Below are positions 1 through 8,125 of a stretch of DNA of 17,143 nucleotides, piece by piece (positions within the stretch are counted from its first letter, which is position 1; each line of letters begins with the position of its first letter). Position numbers and translations under genes: made by a program. The notes under the pieces were generated by a model. It saw nothing but the letters and a program-made list of their open reading frames with translations, had not been told where the DNA came from and ran no database searches. This DNA is from an uncultured Eubacteriales bacterium (GTDB lineage: Bacteria > Bacillota_A > Clostridia > Christensenellales > Aristaeellaceae), in assembly GCA_902795555.1 (NCBI GenBank), contig CADBLV010000148.1, positions 1-17,143 on the forward strand, in the 5' to 3' direction.

Positions 1-790
<790 letters not shown>

Positions 791-820
791 CTATCATTTT
801 TCCTTGTTTATCTATCTGTC

Positions 821-861
821 CGGAGCCTGTCAGCTCCGTCCTCTTCGGGCGCTTCGGCCCG
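821..861 (-). other. Two short hairpins in the grpE-dnaK spacer
   Basis: The 113-base spacer between grpE and dnaK contains two perfect inverted repeats that the operon transcript could fold: CGGGC/GCCCG (846-850 with 857-861, 6-base loop) and CGGAGC/GCTCCG (821-826 with 833-838, 6-base loop). Neither is followed by a T run in the direction of transcription, so they do not look like terminators. They may be mRNA processing or stability elements; this is inference from base pairing alone. Confidence 0.4.
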
Positions 862-885
862 GAAAAGGCTCCTGTCGTGGATTCC

Positions 886-1497
886 TTATTCAGGAACCAC
901 CTTTACCATGGCATGCCGCAGCACTTTTTCGCCCATGCGATATCCTTTCTGAAGCACCTGACACACCGTTCCGGGTTCCCCGTCCTCCGGATTTCCCTGG
1001 AGAATCGCGTTTTCCAGATTCGGATCGAACTTCTCGCCGGGACGGTAGATGGGGGTAACGTCCAGTTTCTGATAAACCTCTGTCATCTGACGCAGCACCA
1101 GCGTTACACCGTTTTTCAGAGCATCGTCGCTGCTTTCCGAAGCGGCTTCAACAGCCCGCTCCAGATTGTCCAGCACAGGCAGCATGGCTGCGGCTACATC
1201 CTTGCGACCATCGGCGTAGGCATCTGCCCGGACGGATTCGTTCCTCTTGCGAAAGTTTTCAAAATCAGCCTGTATCCGCTGGGCCATGGCCAGATATTCC
1301 GATACTTTCTCATTGGCCTTTTGCAGCTCAGCCTCAAGAACGTCAGCCGCCTCCGATGCCTTCGGATCTTCCTGAGGGTTCGGTACTTCTTCCGCTTCGA
1401 TATTTCCTGTGGTTTCTGCGGTCGCTTCATTGTCCGGGGCGTCCTTCAGTTCCTTTTCAGGATCTCGAGCTCCCCGATCCTTCCTGTTCTTACTCAT
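886..1497 (-). CDS. grpE: GrpE, nucleotide exchange factor for DnaK
   Basis: GrpE is a cytoplasmic homodimer that drives ADP release from DnaK. The 203-residue length is normal for the family. Residues 1-55 are a charged, low-complexity leader. Residues 55-90 form the long helix with the typical MAQRIQADFENFRKR stretch (71-85), followed by LPVLDNLERAV (106-116). The C-terminal beta domain has GEKFDPNLENAI (154-165) and GTVCQVLQKGYRMGEKVLRHAMV (176-198), matching the GrpE signature; the usual His-Glu after FDP..L is replaced by Glu-Asn. The start ATG at 1497 overlaps the end of hrcA by 8 bases, so the two genes are probably translationally coupled. Expression should follow the CIRCE-controlled promoter upstream of hrcA. 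Confidence 0.97.
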   Translation of the reverse strand: MSKNRKDRGARDPEKELKDAPDNEATAETTGNIEAEEVPNPQEDPKASEAADVLEAELQKANEKVSEYLAMAQRIQADFENFRKRNESVRADAYADGRKDVAAAMLPVLDNLERAVEAASESSDDALKNGVTLVLRQMTEVYQKLDVTPIYRPGEKFDPNLENAILQGNPEDGEPGTVCQVLQKGYRMGEKVLRHAMVKVVPE

Positions 1498-2551
1498 GGC
1501 CTGATCGCCTCTCTTCCGTTCCTTGATCTTCTTCGCCGCCCAGGAATTCCGTCAGTTCCCTTCCCATTGCGTTCAGGATGGAAAGCACCCGGGAATACCG
1601 CATGCGTGTGGGGCCGATGACCCCGATGGTTCCCTGCTGGCCGCCTCGGGTGGAATAGGTGGCGGTGACAATCGAACAGTCCGTCATTTCGGGAATCCCG
1701 GTTTCCGGACCGATCCGAACCGTAAATGCCATTTCCCCGTTTCCCCGGATGATTTCTGCCAGCTTGTCTCTGGTTTCCATCAGGGAGAGGAAGTTCCGTG
1801 CCTTGTCCATATCGCTGTATTCCGGATACGCCAGCATATTGCTGGTTCCGCCGATGGCCACATGGGATCTTCGGGCCCGGTTCGAATCCGCAGTCAGGCA
1901 GCCGTAAAGCCCCTGGAGCACCTCGTCGTTTCCCCGCATGCGCTCGATCATGCCCGGCATCGCCCGACAAACCTCCTGGAGCGTCTTTCCGCGAAGCTCC
2001 GCGGTCAGTGCCCGGGAAATATTGTACAGGGCATCGTCGTCAAGATCCATGCCAATGCGGATCACATTGTCCCGGATGATGCCGGAATCCGTTACGATCA
2101 CCACCAGGGCCAGCCCCGGAGAAACCGAAACAAGCTGAATGGTTTGCAGCCGGGGTTGCACGCTCTTGGGCGAAAGAACAACCGAGGTGTAATGAGTCAG
2201 ACTGGAAATGACCTGCGCCGCGTGGTCGATCACCTCTTCCATCTGGCTGGCCCTTCCGGCGAAGTGTTCGCGGATGCTGTCCGCGCTGTCATCCGGAATC
2301 CGTCCGGTCTCCAGCAGGGAATCCACATACAGTCGATAAGCCTTGGTGGAGGGAATCCGGCCCGCCGAAACATGCGGTTGATCCAGATATCCCAGCTCTT
2401 CCAGATCGCTCATCTCGTTGCGGATCGTCGCGGAAGATAATCCCATGTCGTACTTCCTGCTGATCGTTCGCGACCCAACCGGAACGCCTGTCAGGATGTA
2501 GTCATCAATGACGGCCTGCAGGATCCGGAGCTTTCGCGTGTCCATCTCCAT
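1490..2551 (-). CDS. hrcA: Heat-inducible transcription repressor HrcA
   Basis: HrcA binds CIRCE operators and represses class I heat-shock genes; in the studied species its activity depends on GroEL. The protein has 353 residues, close to the usual 340-350. The N-terminal winged-helix region (about residues 1-70) contains DYILTGVPVGSRTIS followed by LSSATIRNEMSDLEELGYL and SAGRIPSTKAYRLYVD, which are hallmark HrcA segments. The remainder is the GAF-like/dimerisation part, with MLAYPEYSDMDKARNFLSL and a C-terminal segment ending in GPTRMRYSRVLSILN. Start: the ATG at 2551 is 7 bases from GGAGG (2559-2563); a second in-frame ATG at 2545 is possible but has worse spacing. First gene of the operon, autoregulated through the CIRCE element just upstream. 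Confidence 0.97.
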   Translation of the reverse strand: MEMDTRKLRILQAVIDDYILTGVPVGSRTISRKYDMGLSSATIRNEMSDLEELGYLDQPHVSAGRIPSTKAYRLYVDSLLETGRIPDDSADSIREHFAGRASQMEEVIDHAAQVISSLTHYTSVVLSPKSVQPRLQTIQLVSVSPGLALVVIVTDSGIIRDNVIRIGMDLDDDALYNISRALTAELRGKTLQEVCRAMPGMIERMRGNDEVLQGLYGCLTADSNRARRSHVAIGGTSNMLAYPEYSDMDKARNFLSLMETRDKLAEIIRGNGEMAFTVRIGPETGIPEMTDCSIVTATYSTRGGQQGTIGVIGPTRMRYSRVLSILNAMGRELTEFLGGEEDQGTEERRSGHE

Positions 2552-2572
2552 GGAATCTCCTCCTTTCCGTTG

Positions 2573-2599
2573 TTAGCACTCGCCGCCTGTGAGTGCTAA
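2573..2599 (-). promoter_or_regulatory. CIRCE operator (HrcA binding site)
   Basis: A perfect consensus CIRCE: TTAGCACTC (2573-2581), a 9-base spacer (2582-2590) and GAGTGCTAA (2591-2599). It lies between the predicted transcription start (about 2603) and the hrcA ribosome binding site, so bound HrcA would block promoter clearance, and the element would also be present in the mRNA leader. Confidence 0.97.
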
Positions 2600-2609
2600 C
2601 CACATGCAT

Positions 2610-2638
2610 ACTCTAACACTCCCCCATCACTTTGTCAA
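2610..2638 (-). promoter_or_regulatory. SigA-type promoter of the hrcA-grpE-dnaK operon
   Basis: On the minus strand a consensus -35 TTGACA (2633-2638) is followed by a 17-base spacer and a -10 TAGAGT (2610-2615, 4 of 6 matches). The predicted start is near 2603, immediately upstream of CIRCE. A degenerate CIRCE half-site (2613-2621) overlaps the -10 element. Confidence 0.85.
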
Positions 2639-2647
2639 GCTTTTCCA

Positions 2648-2687
2648 AGATGAAAATTATGTGAATTTCTTCATCTGAATTTCTTCA
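2648..2687. repeat. Short direct repeat and AT-rich hairpin between operons
   Basis: A 12-base sequence TGAATTTCTTCA occurs twice, at 2662-2673 and 2676-2687, separated by 2 bases; the second copy covers the stop codon of the upstream minus-strand gene. The same region can form a hairpin: AGATGA (2648-2653) with TCATCT (2671-2676), and AAATT (2654-2658) with AATTT (2664-2668), with a 2-base bulge. There is no T run after it on the minus strand, so if it ends transcription of the upstream gene set it is a weak terminator. Confidence 0.5.
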
Positions 2688-3338
2688 CAGACCGTTGGTT
2701 GCATACGCTCCGTTTCCCGAAAGAAGGCTGTCCGGAGATACATAAAGAATGGAAAAGGAAGCGTTGCTCTGTTTATAAAGAAAGATACGGGTACCGTCCG
2801 GCTTTACCCAGGCCCAGAGATCGGAAAGGGCATCGGTCGTATACATGCCCGGATAAACCTGATCCATGAGTGACACCACTTCCAGGGCTTCTCCCCGGGT
2901 GCGGCTTCCGTGTACCGAGCTGATGGCCTCTGCCAGATAGGCAAAGGTGGTTGCCGTCTCCCCGGGTGCGAAGGCATACAGAATCATATACAGTTGTCGG
3001 TCCCGGAAAATATAGACAAGATCAGCGAAAAACCGGCTGACCTCCACTCTGCCTACCGAATAGACCACAGACCAGTTTGCCTGGCTTCGTTCCTCCGTCT
3101 GCAAGCCTGTCTCCGCAGCCTTCACCTCCTCCGGACTCATGCGCCAGGTAATGCCGTTCCGGAATGAAAAGCGGCCGGTTTCATCCGGCGACGGAGAGGG
3201 CGAAGGCGTTTCCTGCCAGGTCGGAAACCAGCTTTCCGCTCCGGCCTGCGTCAGGAAAAGAATGGAGGATCCCTCGGGTACAAGCGTTTTAATCAAAAAA
3301 ACACAAAGAAACAGAGAAAAGAACAGACGCTTCTTCAA
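2685..3338 (-). CDS. Secreted protein of unknown function
   Basis: I do not recognise a named family. The 217 residues start with a Sec signal peptide: basic MKKR, a hydrophobic stretch to about residue 30, and a plausible cleavage after QAGA (about 34). A short Pro-Ser repeat linker follows (45-51), then a folded domain starting FSFRNGITWRMSPEEVKAAE (57-76). There is no lipobox cysteine, so it is not an obvious lipoprotein. The start is TTG at 3338: a strong AAGGAGG lies 7 bases upstream and the codon overlaps the stop of the preceding gene (TTGA, 3335-3338). An ATG 7 bases upstream is out of frame. This is the last gene of the envelope set and is probably translationally coupled to the acyltransferase fusion, so it may act with it outside the membrane. 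Confidence 0.85.
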   Translation of the reverse strand: MKKRLFFSLFLCVFLIKTLVPEGSSILFLTQAGAESWFPTWQETPSPSPSPDETGRFSFRNGITWRMSPEEVKAAETGLQTEERSQANWSVVYSVGRVEVSRFFADLVYIFRDRQLYMILYAFAPGETATTFAYLAEAISSVHGSRTRGEALEVVSLMDQVYPGMYTTDALSDLWAWVKPDGTRIFLYKQSNASFSILYVSPDSLLSGNGAYATNGL

Positions 3339-5452
3339 GTTTCATCCTCCTTGTCCGGGTTGATCCCTGCCATGGCGAAGATCTGTTGTTCTGTTTCCCG
3401 GATAATTCGGTTTTGCTCCTCCGCAAAAGCGACATCCGGATTGAACTCAAAGATCGTTCCGAAGAAAATGGTCTTTTTTTCTTTACTGGCATAAACCGGC
3501 ATCATACGCAGTCGCCTGCCGGTTTTGCGCCAGTAGGCAGAGGCCAGCATCACAAATCCGGGGGACAGCTTTCCGATGCCCTCCAGTTCATATTTCTGAT
3601 CCGAATCTTCCGGAAAGATCATCAGATTATCTCCGCTTTCCAGGGCTGCCACGCTTTTACGCACCGTTTCCCGCAGTTTCATCGGGGAATCCCGATAGAC
3701 AGGAATGCATTCCATCTGGGAAAGCACGCGAACGCTGAGCCATCCGATAAAACGGGCGACCAGCTTTCGCAGGAACACAGGCAGCCATGTCACTTTGCTG
3801 AAGGTGTTCACATAGACATATTCAGTCACTTTTTTCTGATCATCCATCATCTGGTTGATGGCCCAGAATCGGACGGGAACAGGAAACCAGAGGGTCGCCA
3901 GGATGGGACCCAGCACCTCCAGATGATTCCCCAGAAAGAGAATGGGATTTCGCTCGTCCACGACGATATGGTCTTCATTCGCCAGACGATATCGGAAAAA
4001 AGGCCGGAGCAGGGACGCCAGAAAGCGGGTCAGGAAGGGCTGGCGATATGCGCCTGAAACCACATTCTCAAGTTTTTCCCGCATGACCGGATAATCCTCT
4101 CCCTGTTCCCGCAATTGCAGGAAAGCATAGAGCCTGCTGATATATCTGGCGCTCAAAGGGAACCGAAACACGCTGAGAAAAGCCCCTGCTGCCACAAGCA
4201 AAACCGGCAGGATCATCATCGGTTGAAATCGGGCGGCCAGCTGTCCCATGTCTCTGGGAAGGCTGTCCTTGTTGACAAAGCAGATGACCGTCAGGGCAAT
4301 CAGGGCCAGCGTATCGCCGAAAAGCCGTGCCAGCTCTACATCCGTATCCCGGGTTTTCCGATATTCGGTCAGGGCGTTCTCTCCGACCAGTCTCATCACA
4401 TCCGGCATCAGCTGATGAATCCGGAAAAGCCCGGACATGCTCAGAGCACCGCCGATACTGACAATCGTCAGACACAGGTAGACCCGCAGGTAATCTACCT
4501 GTCCTTTCGTAAGCATCCATCCGCACAGCACGCTGCCGCCGATGCAGAAGATCAGACCGATCAGCAGCAACCAGGTCGGATCTTTCCGTTTCACGTTGCG
4601 GGTTCGTCGAAGAAAGATCATCGCCGCCTCTACAGAAGCAAGGGTAAAAGCCACTCCGATCAGCATGGAAGGAAGCATCCACTCACTTCGCGTGGCCAGG
4701 AGAGCATAGATCGTGCTGATGATCAGTTCCACCAGAGCAAAGAGCATAATGTTGATCCATTCGAAGGATTGATAGGCTGAAACAGATCGGACACTGACGG
4801 CGCTCTTTAAAACGGGTTCCTGCGTGGACGCATGTTCTGCCGTCATGGATGGAGCGGAGTCGGATTTCTCCCGGGACTTTGAGGATTCAGCCGCCTTCTC
4901 CGGCTCGCTGTCCTTCCAGATTGCATAAGCCCTAAACAGCACCAGCACAGCGAATCCGCCGCTCAGGGGCCATCCGATGCCTCCGTCCGTGGTGTTCACC
5001 AGGATGATGCAGCCGGCGCCGATCATCGCAAGCAGCACAATCCCGCCGACGATGAAAAGGCGCCTGGGCTTTTTGCCCTGGGAAGCAGCCAGGCGCGTCA
5101 CCCGCTGGGACACGGCATCACCCAGAAGGCACAGCGCTACGGCCGCGTACAGCGCCCATAGCCGAGAGCTTTCAATGGATGTCGGATACAGTCCGATCAG
5201 GGCAACCGTCAGAATAAAGATAATCACCGCTTCGAAAACAAAAAGACGCTTTCCGTGAAGCGGCAGATATTTTCGGTTTTTTCGGCTGAAAAGGGTTACG
5301 CAGAGCATCACGGCGCTGCCGAACAGATAAAGAGCACCGCCGAAGAACGGCAGATCGACCAGTGCGTTGGACAGCAGCATACAGTAGATATATCCGTAAA
5401 GGTGACTCATCGCCGAGCTGACCGGCATCTTACCTCGATGAAATTCGTTCAC
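3335..5452 (-). CDS. Multi-span membrane protein fused to a PlsC-like acyltransferase
   Basis: A 705-residue fusion. Residues 15-430 hold about ten to twelve hydrophobic spans in two groups split by a charged loop (about 180-225), an arrangement like MFS-type transporters. Residues 480-690 resemble lysophospholipid acyltransferases of the PlsC/LPLAT family: ILFLGNHLEVLGP (504-516) corresponds to block I, IPVYRD (583-588) to block II, and FPEDSDQ (613-619) to the FPEG block III. The block I catalytic pattern N-H-x4-D is not met: the residue five after His510 is Gly, with Glu512 nearby. Acyl transfer to a lipid at the inner membrane leaflet is therefore likely but unproven. The start is GTG at 5452, overlapping the previous stop (GTGA); an ATG at 5428 preceded by GAGG is an alternative. 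Membrane spans fused to an acyltransferase recall Aas-type proteins in which the order is reversed. Confidence 0.8.
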   Translation of the reverse strand: MNEFHRGKMPVSSAMSHLYGYIYCMLLSNALVDLPFFGGALYLFGSAVMLCVTLFSRKNRKYLPLHGKRLFVFEAVIIFILTVALIGLYPTSIESSRLWALYAAVALCLLGDAVSQRVTRLAASQGKKPRRLFIVGGIVLLAMIGAGCIILVNTTDGGIGWPLSGGFAVLVLFRAYAIWKDSEPEKAAESSKSREKSDSAPSMTAEHASTQEPVLKSAVSVRSVSAYQSFEWINIMLFALVELIISTIYALLATRSEWMLPSMLIGVAFTLASVEAAMIFLRRTRNVKRKDPTWLLLIGLIFCIGGSVLCGWMLTKGQVDYLRVYLCLTIVSIGGALSMSGLFRIHQLMPDVMRLVGENALTEYRKTRDTDVELARLFGDTLALIALTVICFVNKDSLPRDMGQLAARFQPMMILPVLLVAAGAFLSVFRFPLSARYISRLYAFLQLREQGEDYPVMREKLENVVSGAYRQPFLTRFLASLLRPFFRYRLANEDHIVVDERNPILFLGNHLEVLGPILATLWFPVPVRFWAINQMMDDQKKVTEYVYVNTFSKVTWLPVFLRKLVARFIGWLSVRVLSQMECIPVYRDSPMKLRETVRKSVAALESGDNLMIFPEDSDQKYELEGIGKLSPGFVMLASAYWRKTGRRLRMMPVYASKEKKTIFFGTIFEFNPDVAFAEEQNRIIRETEQQIFAMAGINPDKEDET

Positions 5453-6426
5453 GCTCTCTTCTGTCCTTTCGTTCCCATCAGTGCCATGCTAAAGGCGACG
5501 GGAAGAATCAGCGCAACAGTCATACCGGCATAGAGCAGTCCATGAGACAGGCCGGTCCGATCCAGGGCGAATTCCACCCCGATGCAGGCTCCAATCGCGA
5601 GAATCAGAAAGGCCACAGCGCAGCCTTTCAGGGCCTGGCGGCCCGTCCCTGCGCGGCGCACCGCAGCAATCACACCCAAAGCAAGGATCAGGGCATACAC
5701 CACCTGCTCCAGCCGCACAAAACTCAGCTCCAGAAAATGGTCATATCGCAGGCTTTCCAGCAATATACCGCAGGCGCCGCAAAGAAGGAGAAACAAAACG
5801 CAGGAATCCCCCTCCCTCCTGCCCTTGCGCAAAAGCGAAAAAGTCAGAAAAAGAAAGATGGTCAGATACACGAGCATGCCCAACCGGTGGGTGGCCAGAT
5901 AGGTAACATCCGTATACACAGGATCCTTCACGGTCAGAAACGCGGGAAGAACGATCCCGTCGGGCAGTTTCCGGCTGATATCGAAATCGGTCAGCTTGCT
6001 CTCACCGAATTTGACGGCAGCCAGAGTGAGAGGAAGGGCGCAGGAAACCATGTCAAATACTTTGGCGGGCGCCTCTTTCAGAGCACGAGATGAAAGAAAG
6101 GCGCCGAGCATCGCGCCGCCGATCAACCCGGCAAGGCTCCATCCTCCTTCCGTGATCCGAAGCCAGGCGGAAAGCGGAAACATCCTTCCCAGAGACCGGT
6201 CCATCAGGCAGAAACAAAGCCTTGACACAACCAGTCCCGAAACAAAGGAAAGGATGAAAATCAGCGGCGCGGCGCCCTTCTGAACATTCATTCCCCAGCC
6301 AAGCACACCGAGCACAAGCGCGGAGGAGAGGGCTCCGATGGCACAGTACAGCCCGAAGGCGTACAGATCCATGCCGAAAAGGTTGATTTGAACTGCTTCA
6401 CTCCACAAATTCATGCCGCTATCCAT
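5449..6426 (-). CDS. Divergent Lgt-like membrane protein
   Basis: A 325-residue membrane protein with about eight to nine spans that resembles prolipoprotein diacylglyceryl transferase (Lgt), which moves diacylglycerol from phosphatidylglycerol to lipobox cysteines. Lgt-like parts are ITEGGWSLAGLIGG (91-104, compare EGG..FHGGLIG), AAVKFGE (136-142, compare the Lgt signature GRIGNF.N.E) and EGDSCVLFLLLCGACGILLESLRYD (205-229) followed by LEQVVYALIL (239-248). The histidine of the EGG segment is absent, the signature arginine is Lys139 and the signature Asn is Glu142, so ordinary Lgt activity is doubtful. Two further spans follow the Lgt core (about 266-316). The next gene overlaps it by 4 bases. 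The start at 6426 has AAAGG 6 bases upstream; an ATG at 6414 is possible. Confidence 0.72.
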   Translation of the reverse strand: MDSGMNLWSEAVQINLFGMDLYAFGLYCAIGALSSALVLGVLGWGMNVQKGAAPLIFILSFVSGLVVSRLCFCLMDRSLGRMFPLSAWLRITEGGWSLAGLIGGAMLGAFLSSRALKEAPAKVFDMVSCALPLTLAAVKFGESKLTDFDISRKLPDGIVLPAFLTVKDPVYTDVTYLATHRLGMLVYLTIFLFLTFSLLRKGRREGDSCVLFLLLCGACGILLESLRYDHFLELSFVRLEQVVYALILALGVIAAVRRAGTGRQALKGCAVAFLILAIGACIGVEFALDRTGLSHGLLYAGMTVALILPVAFSMALMGTKGQKRA

Positions 6427-6483
6427 CCTTTGCCTTTGCTCCGTGATGGTTTTCAGAAACGCATTCCGGATCTTCCTGGTTCT

Positions 6484-7569
6484 TTACTTCCACATGGACT
6501 CGGGAACCGCCGTGGCGAAATAAATAATGTCGCTCTGGCCTCTGTCTGAAGCCGTTTGATCGCCGTTGAAATGAAATTTCTCGCCAGGCTTGCTGTTTTC
6601 ATAGCCCTCCGGCATAATCATCTCAGCCGTGTTTCCGCCGTCAAGGTTATACGCCTGTATACATCCCAGGTCATACATGATCTGAGCCAGCTCCTGATGA
6701 GTGACGCCGGATTCACTGTCTTCTTTCCCCCGGCCCTCCACGATCACCATCACATAGCTCAGGGTACCGGTCTGGCCGATGGCAGAGCGGGGATTCTTAT
6801 AGTTCGGCGCATAGCCGTAATCCGTGTCCGTTTTCTGCAGTTCCCCGTCGATCACCAGGGCCGGCCCGAACATGAAGGCGTTGACGATTTCATCCTTGTG
6901 GGCCTTGGCATAGTCAGCCAGGCCGACGGATTTGACGAACAGATGGAAATCCCCGTTCCGGTCGATAATCAGCGTGTCCTTTTTCTTGTTGGTGCCGCCC
7001 CGGATCTTCTGCCCCATGCGGAATTCAAACTTTTTCTTCTCCGGCAGCTGGATAAACAGATCCCCGTTCATGGCGATGACCGCCCGATTTCGGGAAGCAA
7101 TATCAGCGAGAGACACCGTTTTGGAGGATGTCACTTTCTCTCCGGCAATCGCGGTGCGGAGTTGCGTCGGATCGGCAATCTGAACCCAGGCGATATCAAC
7201 CGTTTTCCCGTCGATATCCCGGGTTTCGACCTTCACGCGAATTGTCTCGTCCGCGTATCCGTCCGCGGTATAGCAGGCAGGATTAGGCATGGGGGAAACG
7301 GAAAAATCGATCGGCAGCTTCCAGTCGGGATTGGCCACCAGGGCCCCGTTCTCCGATGTCACCACCTCAAGGCTGTCTTCTGCCAGCGCGGCGGACAGGA
7401 AAAGCCGGCCGAAATCAATTTCCTCTCCTTCGTCCTCCTCTGTGTCGTTTCCGTTCATCAGTTCCAGTTTGATATGTTCCAGCGTGTCCGGCGACGAAAG
7501 CACAAACGGCAAAATCAGAATCAGCGCCGCGCAAATGCAGGTCAGCAGGATCCGTAAAGGCATCTTCAT
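6484..7569 (-). CDS. Phosphodiester glycosidase (NAGPA domain) protein, membrane anchored
   Basis: Residues 1-25 are a signal anchor or signal peptide (MKMPLRILLT then a hydrophobic run), followed by an acidic linker (41-54). Residues about 125-355 match the NAGPA (phosphodiester glycosidase) family, named after the human uncovering enzyme that removes GlcNAc from a phosphodiester: VIAMNGDLF (164-172; the family usually has NGGFF), NPRSAIGQTG (259-268), VMVIVEGRG (273-281) and YNLDGGNTAEM (307-317), then SDIIYFA (346-352). In bacteria these proteins sit outside the membrane and probably cut or remodel glycosyl phosphodiesters of envelope polymers; the substrate here is unknown. The start at 7569 has GAGGG 7 bases upstream. 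It lies 50 bases after the DUF1292 gene and 57 bases before the Lgt-like gene, in the same direction. Confidence 0.88.
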   Translation of the reverse strand: MKMPLRILLTCICAALILILPFVLSSPDTLEHIKLELMNGNDTEEDEGEEIDFGRLFLSAALAEDSLEVVTSENGALVANPDWKLPIDFSVSPMPNPACYTADGYADETIRVKVETRDIDGKTVDIAWVQIADPTQLRTAIAGEKVTSSKTVSLADIASRNRAVIAMNGDLFIQLPEKKKFEFRMGQKIRGGTNKKKDTLIIDRNGDFHLFVKSVGLADYAKAHKDEIVNAFMFGPALVIDGELQKTDTDYGYAPNYKNPRSAIGQTGTLSYVMVIVEGRGKEDSESGVTHQELAQIMYDLGCIQAYNLDGGNTAEMIMPEGYENSKPGEKFHFNGDQTASDRGQSDIIYFATAVPESMWK

Positions 7570-7619
7570 GCGTTTTCCCTCTTTTTCCTTATTTCCTTGA
7601 TACTATCCCGTTTCTTCCC

Positions 7620-7964
7620 TTATTCCTCTTCCTCGTCCTCGGCCAGACGGGTGTTGGCGATCTCTACAAGCTTTCCGGCCAGCTCTTCATCCTCAACCAG
7701 TTCAAATGATTCCGTTTCCTCGCCGTTTTCGTCCGTGTCAGATGTAACCCGGCAAACGATGACTTCCACTCTCTCGTCCTCTTCGTCCCCGTCCGTGATC
7801 TCGGTCAGCAGCGCGTATTCCTCTCCGTTATAGAAGAAATAATCCAGCGGTTCAAAGGTGTATTCGTTGCCGTCGTCATCCTCAAACACCACGAGATCCT
7901 TTTCCGGATTTGTTTCCATGTTTCCTTCATTCTCCGGGATATTGTTCTTTTCCTGATCACTCAT
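7620..7964 (-). CDS. DUF1292 (YrzB-like) acidic protein
   Basis: A 114-residue, very acidic soluble protein. The core FEDDDGNEYTFEPLDYFFYNGEEYALLTEI (27-56) and EVIVCRV (67-73) match the DUF1292 family, of unknown function, widespread in Firmicutes. The N-terminus (1-20) and C-terminus (EDEEEE) are low complexity. It is preceded by AGGAAG at suitable distance from the ATG at 7964. It is the first gene behind the strong promoter at 8126-8154, with a leader of about 155 bases that can fold. It may be co-transcribed with the envelope genes downstream; whether it acts with them is unknown. Confidence 0.9.
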   Translation of the reverse strand: MSDQEKNNIPENEGNMETNPEKDLVVFEDDDGNEYTFEPLDYFFYNGEEYALLTEITDGDEEDERVEVIVCRVTSDTDENGEETESFELVEDEELAGKLVEIANTRLAEDEEEE

Positions 7965-8119
7965 GTTCGTTTTCTTCCTTTCCTTTGTTTTCCGTTTGTT
8001 CTGAATCGACGCTGTCCGGTCGTTTCCAATCCGATATGAATCAGACTCTGCTCGGTTTATTCTGATCAGGCGCGATTCTGTCTGATCCGATCGGGGTTAC
8101 TTCACCCTTCGGGTGAAAC
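7965..8119 (-). promoter_or_regulatory. Long structured leader of the DUF1292 gene set
   Basis: About 155 bases separate the predicted start point (near 8119) from the first codon. At its very 5' end is a perfect 7-bp hairpin, TTCACCC-3-GGGTGAA (8101-8117), within about two bases of the start. Further down, ATCAGAC (8040-8046) pairs with GTCTGAT (8080-8086) and the outer CCGAT (8031-8035) pairs with ATCGG (8090-8094), giving a two-part stem around a 33-base loop. No known riboswitch class is recognisable to me and no attenuator T run is present. Confidence 0.45.
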
Positions 8120-8125
8120 CATGTT

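Noticed and set aside
1523..2440. Long plus-strand open frame opposite hrcA (305 codons)
   Set aside because: It is antisense to an unmistakable HrcA, its product is rich in His, Arg, Gly and Pro with no family resemblance, and it has no good ribosome site.
5449..6426. Calling this gene lgt outright
   Set aside because: The overall Lgt pattern is present but the signature arginine, asparagine and the EGG-segment histidine are not, so a specific gene name would overstate the evidence.
6556..7557. Plus-strand open frame (333 codons) opposite the NAGPA gene
   Set aside because: Shadow of a well-supported gene on the other strand; composition is atypical and no motif is visible.
8101..8117. Hairpin TTCACCC-TTC-GGGTGAA as a terminator
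   Set aside because: There is no T run after it on either strand, and it lies right after the predicted start of the DUF1292 transcript, so a leader hairpin is a better reading.
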